A model generated the notes under the pieces. That model saw only the letters and a program-made list of their open reading frames with translations, had not been told where the DNA came from and searched no databases. The translations under genes were made by a program, and so were the position numbers. This document shows, piece by piece, positions 60,401 through 64,000 of a stretch of 64,000 bases of DNA (the stretch's first letter is position 1; each line of letters starts with the position of its first letter). This stretch comes from Luteimonas sp. BLCC-B24 (lineage in GTDB: Bacteria; Pseudomonadota; Gammaproteobacteria; Xanthomonadales; Xanthomonadaceae): the NCBI RefSeq assembly GCF_028550595.1, contig NZ_JAQQGN010000001.1:62001-126000 (forward strand). Reading direction: 5' to 3'.

Positions 60401-60735
60401 TGACCGAGCGCCGCATCGTCGGCCTGCGCGAGCTGCAGCACCGGCCCCACGGCAGCGGCGTGCACGTGGCCGGCCTGGTCACCCAGCGCCAGCGCCCGGC
60501 GACGGCCAAGGGCACGATCTTCGTCACCCTGGAAGACGAGACCGGCATGATCAACGTCATCGTCTGGGCGCGGCTGGCGGTGCGTCGACGGCGGGCCCTG
60601 CTCGAATCCCGGCTGCTCGCGGTGCGCGGGCGCTGGGAGCGCGTGGACGGCGTGGCCCATCTGATCGCCGGCGATCTGCACGATCTCAGCGCGCTTCTCG
60701 GCGGAATGCCGTTGGCATCCCGCGATTTTCATTGA
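57484..60735 (+). CDS. dnaE2: Error-prone DNA polymerase III alpha subunit DnaE2
   Basis: The catalytic polymerase of damage-induced mutagenesis. It is 1083 residues. A PHP domain ([20 protein letters not shown], about 40-59) leads. The C-family polymerase palm has [21 protein letters not shown] and [17 protein letters not shown] with the catalytic Asp pair near 420-422, plus [22 protein letters not shown] tandem HhH and an OB domain ([20 protein letters not shown]) follow. It is shorter than DnaE1 (about 1160-1190), as expected. The start overlaps imuB, completing lexA-imuA-imuB-dnaE2. Confidence 0.96.
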   Translation: MSWDDAVDGIDRDTPGGRPPRAWTVASRLHGAANDEVVHERGGDAPAYAELHCLSDFSFLRGASNAEALFARAAQCGYSALAITDECSLAGIVRALEASRATGVPLIVGSEFALVDGTRFVLLVEHAAGYTRLCELITTGRRAAGKGRYRLTRPDVEACFGNADAGVFALWLPGATADAAQGAWLRAVFGERARLAVELHREHDDSARLQTLLALSRQLDLPALASGDVHMARRRDRLLQDTLTAIRHTTPLAECGAHLFRNGERHLRTRRALGNIHPHALLDETVALARRCRFDLGRDLAYRYPVELVPEGETPASHLRALTEAGMRVRWPDGTPAAIVATINEELALIEGLGYEAFFLTVADIVRFARSRGILCQGRGSSANSAVCFALGITAVDPVETRLLMARFLSRERNEPPDIDVDFEHERREEVLQYVYAKYGRERAALAATVIAYRGKSAVRDVAKAFGLPPDQIALLANCYGWGNGDTPMEQRIAEAGFDLDNPLIAKVLLVTELLRDHPRHLSQHVGGFVICDAPLSTVVPVENAAMPDRTIIQWDKDDLETMRMLKVDCLALGMLTCIRKTLDLVRGHRGRDHEIATIPNEDPATYAMIQIADTVGVFQIESRAQMAMLPRLKPATFYDLVVEVAIVRPGPIQGDMVHPYLRRRQGKETPTYPSAGVEDILGPTLGVPLFQEQVMELVIHAGYTADEADQLRRSMAAWRQGGDMEPHRVRIRTLMEGKGYASAFIDQIFEQIKGFGSYGFPQSHAASFAKLVYASCWLKRHEPAAFACGLLNAQPMGFYSPSQIVQDARRGSAERAPVEVLPVDVLHSDYDCTLHGGRHWRSDADPGEQPVIRLGLRLVAGLSEDAARRIVAARAQRPFADLADLCQRADLDAKARQMLAEADALRGLAGHRNAARWAVAGIEQRRPLLPGSPAEQRVALPAPAAGEDIMSDYRSLGLSLGPHPMALLRAQMTERRIVGLRELQHRPHGSGVHVAGLVTQRQRPATAKGTIFVTLEDETGMINVIVWARLAVRRRRALLESRLLAVRGRWERVDGVAHLIAGDLHDLSALLGGMPLASRDFH

Positions 60736-60789
60736 GGCCACGCCGGGGTTTGGGATTCGCCCGCGCCGCATGCGAAAATCGCCGCGTTC

Positions 60790-60866
60790 GGCCCCGTAGC
60801 TCAGCTGGATAGAGCGGTCCCCTCCTAAGGGACAGGTCGCCCGTTCGAATCGGGCCGGGGTCACCA
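60790..60866 (+). tRNA. tRNA-Arg (anticodon CCT)
   Basis: 77 bases with encoded CCA. Acceptor arm GGCCCCG/CGGGGTC, D arm GCTC...GAGC, anticodon stem GTCCC/GGGAC with loop CTCCTAA giving CCT (reads AGG), T arm GCCCG/CGGGC. It stands alone downstream of dnaE2; no integrase is near. Confidence 0.97.
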
Positions 60867-60970
60867 TCCGCGACCGCCATTGCCGGCCCGTGTGCCGCGC
60901 CGCGTCGCGCCGCGTCCCCGCAGGCCGCCGATCTCGCTTCGGCCGCTTGCGCTCAACAGGAGTTCCGTCC

Positions 60971-62506
60971 ATGCCCCATTCCGTCCTCACCGCGCTCGGC
61001 CTGTCCGCCACCGAATCGGGCACGTATCTCGGCAACGGCGAGTGGTCGACGACCGGCGATGCCGGCGTCCTCGAGCCGGTCAATCCGACCGACGGCGAGG
61101 TGCTCGCCCGCGTGCAGGCCAGCTCGCAGGCCGACTACGAGCGGATCGTCGAGCGCGCCCAGGCGGCTTTCAAGCTCTGGCGCAAGACGCCGGCCCCGCG
61201 CCGCGGTGAAGCCGTGCGCCTGTGCGCCGACGCGCTGCGCACGCACAAGGACGCGCTGGGTTCGCTGGTCGCGCTGGAAATGGGCAAGTCCAAGCCCGAA
61301 GGCGACGGCGAAGTGCAGGAGATGATCGACATCGGCGAGTTCGCCGTCGGCCTGTCGCGTCAGCTCTACGGCCTGACCATGCACTCCGAGCGTCCCGGCC
61401 ACCGCATGTACGAGCAATGGCATCCGCTGGGCCTCGTCGGCGTGATCAGCGCGTTCAACTTCCCGGTGGCGGTCTGGGCCTGGAACAGCTTCATCGCCGC
61501 CATCTGCGGCAACATCACGATCTGGAAACCGTCGCCGAAGACGCCGCTGTCGGCGATCGCGTCGATGAAGATCTGCAACGACGCGCTCAAGGCCGGGGGC
61601 TTTCCGGACATCTTCTTCCTGTTCAACGACGCCGGCAGTGAACTCGCCCAGGCCTTCGTCGACGACAGGCGCATCGCGCTGGTCAGCTTCACCGGTTCGA
61701 CCAAGGTCGGCCGCCACGTCGGCGAGTGCGTCGCCAGGCGCATGGGCCGCTCGCTGCTGGAACTGGGCGGCAACAACGCGATCATCGTCGACCCCACTGC
61801 CGACCTGAAACTGGCGATCCCGGCGATCGTGTTCGGCGCCGTCGGTACCGCCGGCCAGCGCTGCACGACGACCCGCCGCCTGTTCGTGCACGAGTCGATC
61901 TTTGATGACGTGCTGGCCAAGCTCAAGACCGCCTACGCCCAGGTCGAAACGAAGATCGGCGATCCCACCGACGCCGCCAACCTGATGGGGCCGCTCAACA
62001 GCCGCGAGGGCGTGCAGGCGTATCTGGACGCGATCGAGAAGGCCAAGGCCAGCGGCGGCACGATCGAGAGCGGCGGCCGCGCACTCACCGAGCGCAAGGG
62101 CAACTTCGTGCTGCCGGCACTGGTCAGCGGCCTGACCAACGACGCCGAGGTCGTGCAGACCGAAACCTTCGCCCCGATTCTCTACGTCATGAAGTACCGC
62201 GATCTCGAAGAGGCGATCGACCTGCAGAACGACGTGCCGCAGGGCCTGTCCTCGTCGCTGTTCACCACCGATCTGCGCGCGTCCGAGCAGTTCCTCTCGG
62301 CCTGGGGTTCGGATTGCGGCATCGCCAACGTCAACATCGGCACCTCGGGCGCCGAGATCGGCGGCGCGTTCGGCGGCGAGAAAGACACCGGCGGCGGCCG
62401 CGAGTCGGGCTCGGATGCGTGGCGCGCCTACATGCGGCGTCAGACCAACACGATCAACTACTCGGACGCGCTGCCGCTGGCCCAGGGCATCAAGTTCGAT
62501 CTGTGA
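60971..62506 (+). CDS. Aldehyde dehydrogenase, ALDH7/piperideine-6-carboxylate dehydrogenase type
   Basis: An NAD(P)-dependent aldehyde dehydrogenase of 511 residues, likely oxidising alpha-aminoadipate semialdehyde in lysine breakdown. The cofactor region reads GVISAFNFPVAVWAWNSF and WKPSPKTPLS, the Glu is in LLELGGNNAI (near 265), and the catalytic Cys in GTAGQRCTTTRRL (near 299). GGAFGGEKDTGGGRESGSDAW matches the ALDH7 substrate/NAD motif. Start ATG 60971 has AGGAG 8 bases upstream. It appears to be transcribed alone. Confidence 0.9.
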   Translation: MPHSVLTALGLSATESGTYLGNGEWSTTGDAGVLEPVNPTDGEVLARVQASSQADYERIVERAQAAFKLWRKTPAPRRGEAVRLCADALRTHKDALGSLVALEMGKSKPEGDGEVQEMIDIGEFAVGLSRQLYGLTMHSERPGHRMYEQWHPLGLVGVISAFNFPVAVWAWNSFIAAICGNITIWKPSPKTPLSAIASMKICNDALKAGGFPDIFFLFNDAGSELAQAFVDDRRIALVSFTGSTKVGRHVGECVARRMGRSLLELGGNNAIIVDPTADLKLAIPAIVFGAVGTAGQRCTTTRRLFVHESIFDDVLAKLKTAYAQVETKIGDPTDAANLMGPLNSREGVQAYLDAIEKAKASGGTIESGGRALTERKGNFVLPALVSGLTNDAEVVQTETFAPILYVMKYRDLEEAIDLQNDVPQGLSSSLFTTDLRASEQFLSAWGSDCGIANVNIGTSGAEIGGAFGGEKDTGGGRESGSDAWRAYMRRQTNTINYSDALPLAQGIKFDL

Positions 62507-62698
62507 GCGCCACCGGCGCGGCGGCGACCCGGGGGCGCCGCCGCGCTCCCATCGCAGGGGCGGTTCTGGAATAATCGGGACTCCCCCGCTTCGCTCCGGG
62601 CCGCCGCCGATGGTGCTGCGCACTCCAGCCTGCCTGCCTGTTCGCCCCATGCCGCGGCCGTGCCCGGCCCCGTTCACTTCCCACCAAGGTCCGCGTCC

Positions 62699-62995
62699 GT
62701 GAGTACGCCGCTGCCCGGCCCCGTGCGCCAGACCAGTCCGCTGGCGATCACCAGCCTCGTATTCGGCCTGCTCGGCTTCCTGCTGCTGCCCGTGATCGGC
62801 AGCCTGGTGGCCATCGTGACCGGGCATCTGGCGCGTAGCGAAATCCGCCGCACCCCGCAGCGTTTCGAGGGGGACGGCCTCGCGGTCGCCGGCCTCGCGC
62901 TGGGCTACGTGGCGATCGGCCTGGGGCTGCTGACGCTGCTGGTGGCACTGGTGTTCTTCGGCGGTCTGTTCGCGTTCATCGCCGCGACGTCCTGA
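62699..62995 (+). CDS. DUF4190 small membrane protein
   Basis: A 98-residue protein with two hydrophobic segments ([20 protein letters not shown], about 12-43, and [19 protein letters not shown], about 68-94) separated by [15 protein letters not shown]... [12 protein letters not shown]. The GHxAxxxIRR...GxGxAxAGLxLGY pattern is the DUF4190 signature. GTG 62699 is chosen because it gives the family's short N-terminus. pyrD starts one base after its stop, so they form a pair. Confidence 0.82.
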   Translation: MSTPLPGPVRQTSPLAITSLVFGLLGFLLLPVIGSLVAIVTGHLARSEIRRTPQRFEGDGLAVAGLALGYVAIGLGLLTLLVALVFFGGLFAFIAATS

Positions 62996-62996
62996 C

Positions 62997-64000
62997 ATGT
63001 ACGCATTCGCGCGCCCGCTGCTGTTCCGCCTCGATGCCGAGCGCGCACACGGCCTGGCGATGACCTCGCTGGACGCGGCCTATCGCGCCGGGCTGGCGCC
63101 GATGCTGGCCAAGCCGCCGGCCCCGCTGCCGACCGAGGCATTCGGACTGCGCTTTCCCAATCCGGTCGGCCTGGCCGCCGGCCTGGACAAGAACGGCGCC
63201 CACATCGACGCGCTGTTCGCGCTCGGCTTCGGTTTCGTCGAAGTGGGCACGGTCACGCCGCGCCCCCAGGACGGCAATCCGAAGCCCCGGATGTTCCGCC
63301 TGCCGCGCCACCGGGCGCTGATCAATCGCCTGGGTTTCAACAACCAGGGCGTGGATGTGCTGGTCGCGAACGTCGAACGCGCGAAGCGCGCCGGCGTTCT
63401 CGGGATCAACATCGGCAAGAACAAGGACACGCCCAACGAGAACGCGGCCGACGACTATCTGTTCTGCCTGGAGCGGGTGTATCCGCTGGCCGACTACGTC
63501 ACCGTCAACATCTCCTCGCCCAATACCGCGGGCCTGCGTGAACTGCAGGAAGAGCAGGCATTGCGGCAGCTGATCGGCACCCTGCGCGAGGCGCAGGAGC
63601 GTCTGGCCGCGCAGCACGGGCGCCGCGTGCCGGTGCTGGTCAAGGTGGCGCCCGATCTGAGCGACGACGACATCGAGGCCGCGGCCCGCGTGCTCTCGGA
63701 CCTGCACGTCGACGGCGTCATCGCCACCAACACCACGGTCTCGCGCATCAACGTGCAATCCGACCGCCGCGCCGGTGAAACCGGCGGGCTGTCCGGCGAG
63801 CCGCTGATGAACAAGTCGACCACGGTGCTGCGCATGCTGCGGACGCGCCTGCCGGACAGCATTCCGCTGGTCGGCGTCGGCGGCATCCTCTCGGGCGCCG
63901 ACGCGGTCAAGAAGTTCGCGGCGGGCGCTTCGCTGGTGCAGGTGTATTCCGGTCTGATCTACCGCGGCCCCGAGCTGATCGGCGATTGCGTGGAGGCGAT
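62997..64000 (+). CDS. pyrD: Dihydroorotate dehydrogenase, quinone type (partial, 3' end outside window)
   Basis: A class 2, membrane-associated FMN enzyme that oxidises dihydroorotate and passes electrons to ubiquinone. The first 334 residues are present, nearly the whole protein (family about 336-350). N-terminal membrane-contact helices ([20 protein letters not shown]) lead. FMN and substrate motifs: [41 protein letters not shown] with the class 2 catalytic Ser nearby, [16 protein letters not shown] and [10 protein letters not shown]. Start ATG 62997 follows the DUF4190 stop by one base. Confidence 0.95.
   Translation, partial: MYAFARPLLFRLDAERAHGLAMTSLDAAYRAGLAPMLAKPPAPLPTEAFGLRFPNPVGLAAGLDKNGAHIDALFALGFGFVEVGTVTPRPQDGNPKPRMFRLPRHRALINRLGFNNQGVDVLVANVERAKRAGVLGINIGKNKDTPNENAADDYLFCLERVYPLADYVTVNISSPNTAGLRELQEEQALRQLIGTLREAQERLAAQHGRRVPVLVKVAPDLSDDDIEAAARVLSDLHVDGVIATNTTVSRINVQSDRRAGETGGLSGEPLMNKSTTVLRMLRTRLPDSIPLVGVGGILSGADAVKKFAAGASLVQVYSGLIYRGPELIGDCVEA

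Noticed and set aside
60790..60970. tRNA-Arg as an island attachment site
   Set aside because: No integrase, no repeat of the tRNA 3' end in the window, and ordinary core genes on both sides.
58129..61083. 984-codon minus-strand frame opposite dnaE2 and tRNA-Arg
   Set aside because: Antisense artefact over a confident gene, and it also crosses a tRNA.

Overview
The window is a densely coded, GC-rich chromosomal segment from a gammaproteobacterium. It most likely belongs to the Xanthomonadaceae/Lysobacteraceae (Xanthomonas, Lysobacter, Luteimonas group). The evidence is the gene order der-bamB-yfgM-rodZ-pilF-rlmN-ndk, a lexA-imuA-imuB-dnaE2 SOS cassette, a FimX-type pilus regulator, a PhaB/PhaR pair, and short G-rich intergenic repeats of the kind common in that family. 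Species cannot be named from the sequence alone.

Layout. 1-0.95 kb: the 5' part of a type I restriction-modification methylase (hsdM) running off the left edge, next to the 3' end of guaA. 1.2-5.7 kb: guaA, a small membrane protein, guaB and folD on the minus strand (GMP synthesis and one-carbon metabolism). 6.0-7.2 kb: a DUF1244 protein and a membrane-anchored alpha/beta hydrolase. 7.4-8.4 kb: a secreted DUF2272 protein. 8.5-18.3 kb: a long minus-strand series, ndk-rlmN-pilF-rodZ-yfgM-bamB-der-mobA-moeA-moeB, covering nucleotide metabolism, RNA methylation, pilus and cell-shape factors, outer-membrane assembly, ribosome biogenesis and molybdenum cofactor synthesis. 18.5-22.8 kb: a PsrA-like TetR repressor with its operator, and a FadN-type/thiolase beta-oxidation pair.

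23.1-35.4 kb: an OmpA-like lipoprotein, photolyase, sufE, an MFS transporter, a cysteine-free DksA with a histone-H1-like tail, yidD, pyrC, an M23 peptidase with an adjacent small lipoprotein, and a subtilisin autotransporter. 35.5-40.8 kb: a tightly overlapping minus-strand operon (exported protein, TRZ/ATZ deaminase, ubiG, gph, squalene-synthase-like protein), followed by folE2. 41-45.9 kb: efp and epmB (divergent), fimX and htpX. 46-49.2 kb: gluQ, phaB, phaR and a second phaB-like reductase. 49.2-53.3 kb: an M48 protease, a SUMF1-fold lipoprotein, rnd and tRNA-Ala. 53.4-60.9 kb: an AI-2E-type transporter, the lexA-imuA-imuB-dnaE2 mutagenesis cassette and tRNA-Arg. 61-64 kb: an ALDH7 dehydrogenase, a DUF4190 protein and pyrD, which is cut by the right edge.

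The region is mostly core genome. I see no CRISPR array, insertion sequence, integrase or clear new defence system. The best leads are local: a terminator-like hairpin inside the apparent ndk leader; a PsrA-type operator on the TetR gene; a LexA palindrome touching the lexA start codon with an extra 61-codon ORF between imuA and imuB; a DksA that has lost all four zinc ligands; a possible leader ORF coupled to the autotransporter; paired repeats beside efp; and an island-edge arrangement at guaA/hsdM. All functions come from reading the sequence; no database search was run.
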